From Aurantiochytrium sp. KH105 (Eukaryota > Sar > Bigyra > Thraustochytrida > Thraustochytriidae): 64,000 nucleotides of DNA. Positions 45,923 through 54,095 of the stretch are shown here, one piece after another. The stretch is from positions 1 through 64,000 of the forward strand of contig BGKB01000054.1 of the NCBI GenBank assembly GCA_003116975.1, read 5' to 3'. Position 1 is the stretch's first letter. Each line of letters opens with the position of its first letter. The notes beneath the pieces are model-generated. The model was not told the DNA's origin, did no database searches, and saw only the letters and a program-made list of their open reading frames with translations. The translations under genes and the position numbers were made by a program.

Positions 45923-47686
45923 TTAGCCTTTTACAAAAGTGGTACTGCTGCCGTTGCCCCCGATGGAGCTTTTGTCATCGTCCTTTTCGTCTACAAAGGT
46001 CCTCTCCTTGCAAAAGGCGCGGAGGGTGAGACCGTGCACGAAAGCAGATTCACTCTGGACCCAGACCGTTTCCTTGACGTTCGCAGGCAAGGTAGGGACA
46101 TGCAGGCGATGAAGAAGATTTGAAGCAGCGGCGTCTTCAAAGAACAGCATGTCCTCATGTAATGTTTCAGAGACCTCACCAACGTCTGCATCATCGTCTG
46201 CGCTCGCCGCAGTCTCTGTCGTCTTATCGTCCTCATTTTCCTGAGCTGCAGCCAGACGCTCCATCACACCAATGTTGTGCCGCACAGCGCGCGCTACTGT
46301 CGGACTTGCGGCAGACAAAAGAATCTCCTCGTAGCGGCGCTTCGACTCCTCGAGCGAATCTGCTAGCAGTGCCTCGATGAGAAGAACAGAAACGCGGGGT
46401 GCGTCAGGGTTGAGCTCTGCAGCCTCTTGCGCGAGCGCGCGTGCGACAGCAACATCATCACGGTTTGTGAGCGTGTCAATGATGCAAAGGGCGCGGTTAA
46501 CCAGTGCAGCAGAGAGCACGTTGGCCATTTGGGCACGTTCATTGTGAGAACTCGTCTTGCACAAGGTTTCGTAAGAGGTGCGCGCCGCATCGACAGCATT
46601 GAGACTAACTTCGAGGGCGCGCGTGCTGATTCCCTCAACGCGAAGCGCCATGGAGAGGTGCGTGAGCATGGCGGGGCGTACGAGTTCGTTGTCAGCGCCA
46701 AAAAGGTTGGCGGCCTCGATGAAGGCGCGCTCAAAGTTGTCCAGCGCTGTGGACGGATAGTTGCGCAGCAGTTGGACCTGGCCAAGGTTGCTGAGCGTGG
46801 CAACCAAAAGGGGGCGGTCAGGCTCGACTCGTGAGGAGCTGACCCAATAAAGCGCTCGCTTGAGGAGCTGTTCGGCTTCGGGGAGACGATCGTTGGCCGC
46901 AAAGTTGATGGCGAGATCGGACGCAAATGACACAATGTCCGAGTATCTGTCGTCGCCGAGCCCCTCGGCGGCCTCTGCCATGGCGTGCTCAAAGGCGCCC
47001 TTCAAGAGCTCCCCGGCCTCAGTCGTGTTTCCCTCGCGCGCCATGACGAGGTTTCCGTGGCCGTTCATGATGAAACCGCTGAGGTATCGGCGCGCCAGCG
47101 AACCGGACGGTAGGCGCTCTACCTTGTTGGCAGCGGCTGCATAGAATTCGGGGTCGAGTCGCCGGTACCCTGCGCGGACGAGGTCTTGGATTTCCCGCGC
47201 CGCCTCCACGCGATCGTCGAGGGCCTCCGGGCCGGCGCCAATTTGTCCTCCCGACGCCATGCGTGTCCACGTCGGCACCCAGTCGTCGTCGTCATCGTCA
47301 TCATCGTCTTCATCATCGCCGACGTCTTTGAAGTGGACATTTTTTTCGTCATCACCGCCGCCGCCGTCACTCTTCATGGTGCTGCCGCCGGTGCTGTCGT
47401 CGTCCTTGTCGTCCTTGTCCTCGTCCATGTTGCCCTTGGCGAGCGCGCTCCGGCCCTCGCCCTCCTTGGGCGGCGTCCCGCCATCCCCGCCGCTGCGGCT
47501 GCTGCTGGCCAGCGTCCGCGCCCACGCGACCCGCCCTCGCGGCACGGGCCCGCGCCGCGCTCCGGCGTTGGCGGCGTTGGCGGCGGCGGCAGCGACGGCC
47601 TCGGGGTGCGTCGCGGCCGCGACCATCATGCGCCATGCCGGCGCGCCGCGCCGCCCGCAGCGCTGCGCCAAGCCCGCGAGCGCCAT
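45923..47686 (-). CDS. Probable mitochondrial TPR-like repeat protein
   Basis: This 587-residue protein is read from the ATG at 47686. An upstream in-frame ATG at 47761 would add 25 residues coded by a CGCA/GCCC repeat, which I take as leader. The first about 70 residues are Ala/Arg-rich without acids (MALAGLAQRCGRRGAPAWRM), typical of a mitochondrial presequence. An acidic, disordered segment (about 75-130) follows. Residues about 150-470 form paired helices of TPR character: EAEQLLKRALYWV, LLVATLSNLGQVQLLRNYPS and STALDNFERAFIEAANLFG. The C-terminal part is less regular. TPR proteins scaffold other proteins; the partner is unknown. Targeting and the repeat fold are inferred from composition and pattern. 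Confidence 0.75.
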   Translation of the reverse strand: MALAGLAQRCGRRGAPAWRMMVAAATHPEAVAAAAANAANAGARRGPVPRGRVAWARTLASSSRSGGDGGTPPKEGEGRSALAKGNMDEDKDDKDDDSTGGSTMKSDGGGGDDEKNVHFKDVGDDEDDDDDDDDDWVPTWTRMASGGQIGAGPEALDDRVEAAREIQDLVRAGYRRLDPEFYAAAANKVERLPSGSLARRYLSGFIMNGHGNLVMAREGNTTEAGELLKGAFEHAMAEAAEGLGDDRYSDIVSFASDLAINFAANDRLPEAEQLLKRALYWVSSSRVEPDRPLLVATLSNLGQVQLLRNYPSTALDNFERAFIEAANLFGADNELVRPAMLTHLSMALRVEGISTRALEVSLNAVDAARTSYETLCKTSSHNERAQMANVLSAALVNRALCIIDTLTNRDDVAVARALAQEAAELNPDAPRVSVLLIEALLADSLEESKRRYEEILLSAASPTVARAVRHNIGVMERLAAAQENEDDKTTETAASADDDADVGEVSETLHEDMLFFEDAAASNLLHRLHVPTLPANVKETVWVQSESAFVHGLTLRAFCKERTFVDEKDDDKSSIGGNGSSTTFVKG

Positions 47687-48261
47687 CGCCGCGCGCAGCC
47701 GCGCCGCCCGCCCGCCCGCACGCCCGCTCGCCCGCCCGCACGCACGCACGCACGCACGCACGCCCTCGCGCGTCGCCGTCGCGCGCGTCCTTGCCGGTCT
47801 GCCTGTTCCGCGCCGCGTCGCGTCGCGTCATGAATGAAAATGCAGAGCAGAGCGGAGCAGAGCAGAGCGGCGACGAGGGCCACGCAAAAGCAAAGCAGGC
47901 GGCGACGAAATTCAAATCCAGAAGCGGCGGAAGCGAAGCCGAAGCGGCCGGCCGCGAGCAGGCAGGCAGGCGGGCAGGCAAGCGCAGGCGCGGAACTGCG
48001 CGGCGGAACTGCGACGGGACCCCGGCCGAGCGCGCGAGCGAGCGAGCGAGACCTGGGCGCGCTCGACTCTGCTTGCGCGCGGCTGCGCGGCGTGCGGAAA
48101 GATAAAGACCTTGCTTGCTTGCGTTTTGTCTGGAACTCAGACGAGGAGGAGGAGGAGAAGGACGACAAGGAGAACAAGGCGCTGACGAGAACTCCTTTCT
48201 GTACACGATCTGAAGGATAGCACGCCTCAAGGACGCAGGCGACAGGAAAAGGGGCGGCAAG
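47687..48261. promoter_or_regulatory. Divergent promoter: TPR protein and KCTD-like protein
   Basis: This 575-bp head-to-head spacer contains CGCA repeats (about 47737-47761), GCAGAGCGGAGCA units (about 47840-47870), GGCAGGCA units (about 47960-47990) and GAGCGAGC units (about 48035-48052). Frames across it are Arg/Ala low-complexity shadows. Confidence 0.55.
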
Positions 48262-49023
48262 ATGATTGTGAGAGCAGCGAAAAGTATGGCGTTCGCAAGA
48301 TCCAGGGGCATGGCCACGACGACGGCGGCTGCTGGCGGGGAAGCGATGAGCAGAACTGAGATTGCAATGGCGCAAGGGCCGTTCACGGGCTTGGCGAGGC
48401 ACGGACCAGGAGACGGGGTGGTCGTCCTGGATGTAGGCGGCAAGGAATTTCGAACGCTGCGATCCACGATCGCGCTGAGTCCGGTGCTTGCAGAGTACGT
48501 CTCGCGCGCCGAGCGAAACCAAGAACTCCTTAATGAGAAGGTCTTTGTGGACCGCGACCCGACGTATTTTGGGTTGATCCTGAACCATTTGAGAAATCAG
48601 GCCGAAGGTCTGAGCCATTCGCAATTCGGCCTCAACAAGGTTTTGAGCGCTAAGAAGGCCGACGCTTTTCGCTCGTACGTCCAGCTTCCCTCTGATCCCA
48701 AAAAGCTGCGGGATATTTTCATGGAAGCGCGGCACTTTCAAATCCCAGAATTAGAGTCGCAGGCGTGCGGTGCCAGCACTCTGGCCAAGGTTGCGGCTGT
48801 TTTCTCTGGCAGCAAAACAAATCCCTTTGACCTCGCCGCGGATATCCTTCATCGCATGCGCAATGCGCTCTTGCTCTTTGGAAGTCTCACCACTGCTGGC
48901 GTTGGTGTATCGCAGGGTGGCACCATATACACGACACTATTTAGTAAGCCTCAGATCGCCGAGTCCGAGGAGAAAAACGCCAAGAGCGACACCAAGAGTG
49001 ACGCCAAACCTCAGCTTGCCTGA
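48262..49023 (+). CDS. BTB/T1 (KCTD-like) domain protein
   Basis: This 253-residue protein starts at the ATG at 48262. The K-channel tetramerisation-type BTB domain is at about 52-150: VVVLDVGGKEFRTLRSTIAL (the classical VxLNVGGxxFxTxxxTL motif), FVDRDPTYFGLILNHLRN and a FMEARHFQIPELES helix. KCTD proteins assemble into oligomers and often act as cullin-3 adaptors or scaffolds. No channel-forming segments are present. The first 30 residues are basic and Ala/Thr-rich without acids, with several in-frame Met (18, 29, 36), so the true start and a possible mitochondrial presequence are uncertain. A moderately hydrophobic stretch (about 205-230, NALLLFGSLTTAGVGV) follows the BTB domain. Confidence 0.85.
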   Translation: MIVRAAKSMAFARSRGMATTTAAAGGEAMSRTEIAMAQGPFTGLARHGPGDGVVVLDVGGKEFRTLRSTIALSPVLAEYVSRAERNQELLNEKVFVDRDPTYFGLILNHLRNQAEGLSHSQFGLNKVLSAKKADAFRSYVQLPSDPKKLRDIFMEARHFQIPELESQACGASTLAKVAAVFSGSKTNPFDLAADILHRMRNALLLFGSLTTAGVGVSQGGTIYTTLFSKPQIAESEEKNAKSDTKSDAKPQLA

Positions 49024-49287
49024 TGTGAGCCAAAGATAAGAAAATGAAAAGAAACGAGCTTGTATGTATGTATGTATGCAGTACTTCGTGTAGTACAGCT
49101 GGACGAATACCATGTACAAGAAAAGAGAAACGGCTCGAGCTACTTGTGTGTCGCTGCAGATAAATATTCCAAGGCCAAAACGTTTGCGCGAGTTCCTCAT
49201 TATTTTTCCCGACCCTTTCTTGCATTCCAATCATCAGTCGCAAGTATGACTTGCTTCCGCGCATCGCTAATGTCATACATTACTGCA

Positions 49288-49332
<45 letters not shown>

Positions 49333-49427
49333 TGCATTCTGATAAGGCGATGACCGTCGGTGATGACCTTGTAGTATACTAACGTGGACAAATTAATCGT
49401 GTCGACCGCGTTTGGAACAGACCCCGA
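49024..49427. promoter_or_regulatory. Spacer with tetranucleotide repeats upstream of TatD gene
   Basis: This 404-bp spacer carries a TATG run (about 49061-49078) and a long AGCC array (49289-49330). No gene seen. Confidence 0.6.
49289..49330. repeat. (AGCC)10 tetranucleotide repeat
   Basis: About ten and a half perfect units, roughly 100 bp upstream of the TatD start. Shorter CCAG/AGCC patches recur at about 43544-43562 and 61822-61837. Confidence 0.95.
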
Positions 49428-50987
49428 ATGATCGCAAGACTCGGACTTGGACGCGGACTCGGACTCGTAGGGAGCTGTGCAAACAGAGCGCCTCGAGTCT
49501 CGCACAGAGCACGCGCGAGCGGACTCGCAGCAATGACCTCGCACGCGCAGAGCCAAGGAGCAGCGTTGAGCGAGGAAGAACAACAGCGATGGGATGCCAT
49601 CGGCGTCGAGGAGAAGGCACTGCCCAAGCCAGCCAAGGGCAAGAAACCCGACAAGGAAATTCTTGCGCAAATTCGGGACGTACGCGCGCGCAAAAAAGAC
49701 TTTTTGAGCTCGCTCTCCGAGGAGAAACGAGCTGCGCTGACAGCGCCCCCACCGCCCAGAAAAGACCCCAAGAAAAAGGAGAGCGACCCTGAAAAGGAAC
49801 ATTTAGCCCGTGTCGAGGCACTTCGCGCTTTCCGCGTGGTGGACGAGGCGCAAGAAGAGTCGACGGCAAATGTAGCTGACGCGAAAGCTGAAGCAACGTG
49901 CGAGCTCGTGGACATCGGTATCAACATTCAAAGCAGGTTCAAAAAAGTGGAAATCAGGCACCAGCTCGAGCGCGCCTGGGCCGCCGGCGTTTCACGTGCC
50001 ATCCTCACAGGATGCTCTTTGAAGAGCTCTCGCCAAGGATTGTTGCTTTGCCATGCGTGGCACAACGTTTCTTTGGCCAAATTGCCATCAGTCTTGACGC
50101 CAGCGCCTGCGTCGGGCACAGAAAACAAAGGCGCAGAAAAGTATCCTCGGGATGGGTTCAAGAACACGCCGCTTCGTCTCTACGCGACGGTGGGTGTGCA
50201 TCCTCATGACGCCAAGGAGCTCGTGAACGAAGAGACGGGCGTCGATGCAAACAAGCTCCGCACCTTGCGCGAGATGGCGGCCAGCCCATTTTGCGTAAGC
50301 CTGGGCGAGTGTGGGCTTGACTATGACCGCATGTTCTCCCCGATGGAGTCGCAAAAGCTTGCATTTGATGCACAGGTAGCACTCGCAGCAGATTTGCAAC
50401 GACCTCTTTTTGTGCATTTGCGTGAACGAGACGCTGATCGTGGCGAACCGCTTGGCGCTGTTCAGCACGCGGCCGAGATCTTGCAAAAGTACGCAGATCG
50501 ACTTGATCCGTCACGCATTTGTGTTCACTGCTTTACCGGGGATACTGCAGATCTCGAAGCACTTACCTCCAAAGGTTATTGCATTGGCCTCACTGGCTAT
50601 GTGGGAATGAAAAATCGCGCCTCGGGGACGGGTACATTGGATGCCATTGCCGACGAGGCGCGCCTCTCGCTGGACCGTCTCATGATCGAGACGGATTCAC
50701 CCTTTATGCGCCCAGACAAATCTTACTTTCCCGAGGAAACGGGCTTCCGCAAAGCTCGCAACAACGAGCCAGCGGCCATGCCAGCTGTGTGCAGAGCTGT
50801 GGCGGCCGCTTTTGCAGGCGGGCAATACTCTGCCGGCGAAGTTGCGCGGCGCACAACTGCTAACGCCATGCGCTTCTTCGACTTTGGAAGCGCCGATGCG
50901 ACCATTCTCGACCTTTGCGCAGCATCTGCACCCGAGTCGTCGGCAGCAAGCGCGCCACCCTTGCCACCACCAGCTGCTGTTGAATAA
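49428..50987 (+). CDS. TatD-family metal-dependent DNase (TATDN1-like)
   Basis: This 519-residue protein starts at the ATG at 49428. The N-terminal region (about 1-150) is longer than usual: first basic and Arg/Gly/Ala-rich (possible mitochondrial targeting), then charged and helical. The TIM-barrel nuclease follows from about 160: VDIGINIQSRF (the TATDN1-type first strand in place of DxHxH), YATVGVHPHDAKE, SLGECGLDYDR with the metal Glu, LFVHLRERD, HCFTGD, and RLMIETDSPFMRP near the end. TatD enzymes are 3'-5' exonucleases or AP-site nucleases acting in DNA repair and apoptosis. The key metal-binding motifs are intact. A Ser/Ala/Pro tail ends the protein, and the stop codon lies inside an AATAAA. 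Confidence 0.92.
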   Translation: MIARLGLGRGLGLVGSCANRAPRVSHRARASGLAAMTSHAQSQGAALSEEEQQRWDAIGVEEKALPKPAKGKKPDKEILAQIRDVRARKKDFLSSLSEEKRAALTAPPPPRKDPKKKESDPEKEHLARVEALRAFRVVDEAQEESTANVADAKAEATCELVDIGINIQSRFKKVEIRHQLERAWAAGVSRAILTGCSLKSSRQGLLLCHAWHNVSLAKLPSVLTPAPASGTENKGAEKYPRDGFKNTPLRLYATVGVHPHDAKELVNEETGVDANKLRTLREMAASPFCVSLGECGLDYDRMFSPMESQKLAFDAQVALAADLQRPLFVHLRERDADRGEPLGAVQHAAEILQKYADRLDPSRICVHCFTGDTADLEALTSKGYCIGLTGYVGMKNRASGTGTLDAIADEARLSLDRLMIETDSPFMRPDKSYFPEETGFRKARNNEPAAMPAVCRAVAAAFAGGQYSAGEVARRTTANAMRFFDFGSADATILDLCAASAPESSAASAPPLPPPAAVE

Positions 50988-51009
50988 AACAAAGTTGCGA
51001 GTCAATAAA
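50983..51009 (+). terminator. Candidate polyadenylation signals
   Basis: Two AATAAA hexamers, at 50983-50988 (overlapping the TatD stop codon) and 51004-51009. Sequence match only. Confidence 0.4.
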
Positions 51010-51121
51010 CAAATAAGATTAGGAAGAACAGAATTCGACATTGTGGCCTGTCAGGGGCTTCTGCGAGTATATCTTTTCCTCACCCCTACTTTGGGCACGT
51101 AGGCCCACCACCAATACTTTT

Positions 51122-52087
51122 TCACGCAATGGGTTTGTAGCGATTGTCCTCAATAGTGGAAAAGAACTCTTTCATACGGGGGTGATTGACACGGTGAGCC
51201 CCTATTGGGCGTAATACCGCGAGCTCCTCGTGAGATGCATATGCAATCCCTTCTCTCCCCTCAAGCCAGGCGGTATCAGACACAAGATTCGCGTCCTTTT
51301 CGTCAACGAGGATGGCGTAGTATGGCTGCTCGAGCCCGGCGCGCAAATCGTACGCTGCGTTGACGTCGACCCATTCGTCACTTGCTCGACAAAAGGGATG
51401 GACCTGGACCACGACACCTCGAAAGCCATCGTCCAGGTGCTCGACCACAACGCCTCGTCGAAAAGGGCGCGCCCATTCCTCGGGTAAGAGCACTGCGCGG
51501 CCTACACCAATGCCACGTGAAGTCTCCCGCACCTCTTCCAGATACACGACGGCAACTTGCTCAACAGCCGCCACGACAGCATCAACTTTTTCGTAAGACC
51601 CGGAAACGACTCGCAACAAGAGACCCACGGAACCATCGCGAAGATGCACATCGCCATTGACAAGGACAAACTCGCCCGTTTCGCTGGCGAGCAACTTGGT
51701 AATGGCTTCAAGTGCGTTAACATCTTTGCTTGCGCGGATCTCTTTGATCGGCTGGCCGTATCCGCGCACGGAAAAGACGAGGTCGCTCACGAGCGGCATG
51801 TCGTCAACGAATTCCTCCTGCACGTCTTGTTGGCCCAAGCCGGCCCCTGATGCAATTTGCTCCCAGAAGCCGCTCGCTGCCCCCCCTGCGGCCACGGCCG
51901 CTTGCACTGCGGCCGCCGGGCTCGCCAGCGCCCCAAAGGCCGCCCTCGCCCAGGCGCCCAGGTCGACGTCGACGATGTCGTGCGCGTAGAACTGCTGCAG
52001 CGACAGCACCGCCGCCAGCGGCGTGGCCATCATCACCGCCACGCTCAGCGGCAGGAACACCCTGAAGAACGCCGCCCCGCCCGCCAT
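51122..52087 (-). CDS. Membrane-anchored YccV/HspQ-like domain protein
   Basis: The conservative start at 52087 gives 321 residues; the frame is open to an ATG at 52528 or 52552, adding an Arg/Ser/Pro-rich 147-155 residues that could be a long targeting region. A hydrophobic segment near the 52087 start (FFRVFLPLSVAVMMATPLAAVL) suggests a membrane anchor or signal. The C-terminal about 110 residues match the YccV/HspQ (hemimethylated-DNA-binding) fold: FRRGVVVEHLDDGFRGVVVQ, then QPYYAILVDE, a Tyr-Ala-Ser-HEEL strand and NHPRMKEFFSTIEDNRYKP. This domain occurs in bacterial HspQ, in FBXO21 and in plant ClpF, often linked to proteolysis adaptors. Function here is unknown. It is head-to-head with prolyl-tRNA synthetase. 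Confidence 0.8.
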   Translation of the reverse strand: MAGGAAFFRVFLPLSVAVMMATPLAAVLSLQQFYAHDIVDVDLGAWARAAFGALASPAAAVQAAVAAGGAASGFWEQIASGAGLGQQDVQEEFVDDMPLVSDLVFSVRGYGQPIKEIRASKDVNALEAITKLLASETGEFVLVNGDVHLRDGSVGLLLRVVSGSYEKVDAVVAAVEQVAVVYLEEVRETSRGIGVGRAVLLPEEWARPFRRGVVVEHLDDGFRGVVVQVHPFCRASDEWVDVNAAYDLRAGLEQPYYAILVDEKDANLVSDTAWLEGREGIAYASHEELAVLRPIGAHRVNHPRMKEFFSTIEDNRYKPIA

Positions 52088-52602
52088 CGCGCCGCCCGCC
52101 GCGCTCTTGCCGCAGGCGAAGCCGCTCTGCCGCCGCCGCCGCCGCTGCTGCTGCTCGTCCTCGCCTTCGCTGCGTGCAAAAGGGCGTCGCACATTGGCCA
52201 AGCCCGAATCTCCGCACGCCGCGGCCCCTCGCGCAGCGGCGCTGCCAGGAGCGACCGCGTGCGCGCGAGAGAGAGAGGGAGAGGGACGTTTGCGACGACG
52301 CGGCGGCCTCTCGCGCGGAGCCGCTGGGGCTGCGACGGCCCAGCCTGGGCTGGAATCGAGTGGATTGGTCGAGCCTGCTTGCTGCTCGGGAGGGATCGTC
52401 GCAGAGCTCGCGTGTGTGGACCTCGTGCAGCGCGACCCCGCGAAGCCGCGAGGGGAAGGCGGTTTGCTGCTGACGACGGCGAGAGGTATCTCTCGAGGTC
52501 GAGCGGAGAAGAATTGGCTTCGTGTCATTACTGAGGAGGAGGACAAGGACAAGGATAAGGTGCAGTGCGAAATAAGGAGATATCGGGGATCATTTCATCA
52601 TC
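52088..52602. promoter_or_regulatory. Divergent region: YccV protein and prolyl-tRNA synthetase
   Basis: This 515-bp GC-rich spacer may be partly coding if the YccV gene starts at 52528. It includes a CCGCCG/CTGCTG patch (about 52127-52158) and GAGAGA at about 52267-52282. Confidence 0.45.
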
Positions 52603-53928
52603 ATGCGGGCCTGGGCGCGTAGCAAGATGCTTTTGCGCGCTGTGAAAGAGGCGCCAGCGCAGGCTGTGAGCAAGAGCCACGCTCTGCTCACGCGGGCAGG
52701 CTACGTGCAGCAGAGCAGCGCCGGAATGTTTCGAATGCTGCCCTTCGCGGAGCGCGTGCTGGCCAAACTCGAGGCGATCGTGGACGAGGAGCTTCGCAGA
52801 GCCCCTCTGCGTGCCGAAAAGCTCAGACTTCCCCTTGTGACCAGGTCCGAACTTTGGGAAAAGTCTGGCCGCCTCGGAAGCTATGGAGAAGAACTCTTGC
52901 GGTTCAAGGACCGTCGCGGCACAGAGTTCTGCCTTGGCCCGACTTTTGAGGAAGAAATCACTGACCTGGTGGCCAGCTACGGCGTCCAGTCTTCACGTGA
53001 CCTGCCCATCAAAGTGTATCAGACCACGATGAAGTTTCGCGACGAGCTGCGGCCGCGATTTGGGCTCTTGCGCGGACGCGAGTTTCTCATGATGGACATG
53101 TACTCCTTCCATGAGACCGAGGCCTGCGCGCTCGAGACGTATGCGGACGTTTGCGATGCATACGCCCGGATCTTTCGCCGGCTTGGCGTCGCATATGATC
53201 GTGTCAATGCTGACGGAGGTGCCATTGGTGGCAGCATCACGCACGAATTTCAAGTGCCCGCGGAGATGGGCGAGGATGAGGTCGTGTATTGCACGAGTGG
53301 TGACTTCGTGGCCAACGTCGAAGTTGCGGCCTCCTCCGAGGGTCCCTGCACGGAACCATCGTGCTCGTGTGGGGGCAAAGGAGAGCTGGCTCGGCGACCC
53401 GGCATTGAAATTGGTCACACGTTCTTGTTGGGCACCAAGTATGCGGAGGCCTTTGCTGCAGAAAGCGTCGATTCCAAGCAGCGCAAGTCGCCACTTGTCA
53501 TGGGCTGCTATGGCATTGGCATCTCGCGACTCATGGCAGTCCTTATTGAGGCTGAAGGAGGAAGCGACGAAGATGGGATCATTTGGCCACGTGCTGTTGC
53601 TCCTTTTGATTGCGTTGTATTGACCGCTCCAGGGAACGCCAAAGCGCGTGAAGCCTATGCACAAGAAGCGCGCGGTTTGTGCGACCAGCTTCCAGAGTCA
53701 TTAGAGGTCGTGCTCGACGATCGCTGGAAGGATTCGCTCGGGCACAAGCTTGCCGAGGCTAAACTTGTGGGTTACCCAGACATTATCATCGTCGGCAAAC
53801 GTGCCTTGGACGAGAGTACTCCGCAGGTCGAGCTGATCGACCGCGCTACGGGCGAGGTGCGACTCCTTTCCGTATCAGGGGCGGCCGCGCACCTCGCGGC
53901 GTCCCGGCGCACCTCGTCTCCTTTATGA
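52603..53928 (+). CDS. PARS2: Prolyl-tRNA synthetase, bacterial/organellar type
   Basis: This 441-residue protein starts at the ATG at 52603; ATG at 52627 is an alternative. It is a class II synthetase: LLTRAGYVQQSSAGMFRMLP (motif 1 region), LGPTFEEEITDLV and FRDELRPRFGLLRGREFLMMDMYSFH (motif 2), and MGCYGIGISRLMA (motif 3), followed by the anticodon-binding domain (about 340-430; VVLDDRWKDSLGHKLAEAKLVG). The editing insertion found between motifs 2 and 3 in full-length bacterial enzymes is absent, as in mitochondrial PARS2 proteins, which are of similar length (about 475). The N-terminus is basic (MRAWARSKMLLRAVK), consistent with mitochondrial import. The cytosolic enzyme should be a separate gene. 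Confidence 0.94.
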   Translation: MRAWARSKMLLRAVKEAPAQAVSKSHALLTRAGYVQQSSAGMFRMLPFAERVLAKLEAIVDEELRRAPLRAEKLRLPLVTRSELWEKSGRLGSYGEELLRFKDRRGTEFCLGPTFEEEITDLVASYGVQSSRDLPIKVYQTTMKFRDELRPRFGLLRGREFLMMDMYSFHETEACALETYADVCDAYARIFRRLGVAYDRVNADGGAIGGSITHEFQVPAEMGEDEVVYCTSGDFVANVEVAASSEGPCTEPSCSCGGKGELARRPGIEIGHTFLLGTKYAEAFAAESVDSKQRKSPLVMGCYGIGISRLMAVLIEAEGGSDEDGIIWPRAVAPFDCVVLTAPGNAKAREAYAQEARGLCDQLPESLEVVLDDRWKDSLGHKLAEAKLVGYPDIIIVGKRALDESTPQVELIDRATGEVRLLSVSGAAAHLAASRRTSSPL

Positions 53929-54095
53929 CGCCCTGCAATAGCCTTTTGCTTGTGAACGTTTGGTAGGACGCAATGCAATCTGCAAGAGAAAATGGATAGA
54001 TAGAAGACTGTTATGAAAGAAAGAAAGATAAAAGCCTAATGTACTGGGCATTTCCATTGATATAAAGGTCATGGAATGATCTTAGCCAACGATCA

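Noticed and set aside
47367..48741. Minus-strand frames of about 370 codons across the TPR/KCTD divergent promoter
   Set aside because: Low-complexity Arg/Ala/Ser, overlapping two good genes and repeat DNA.
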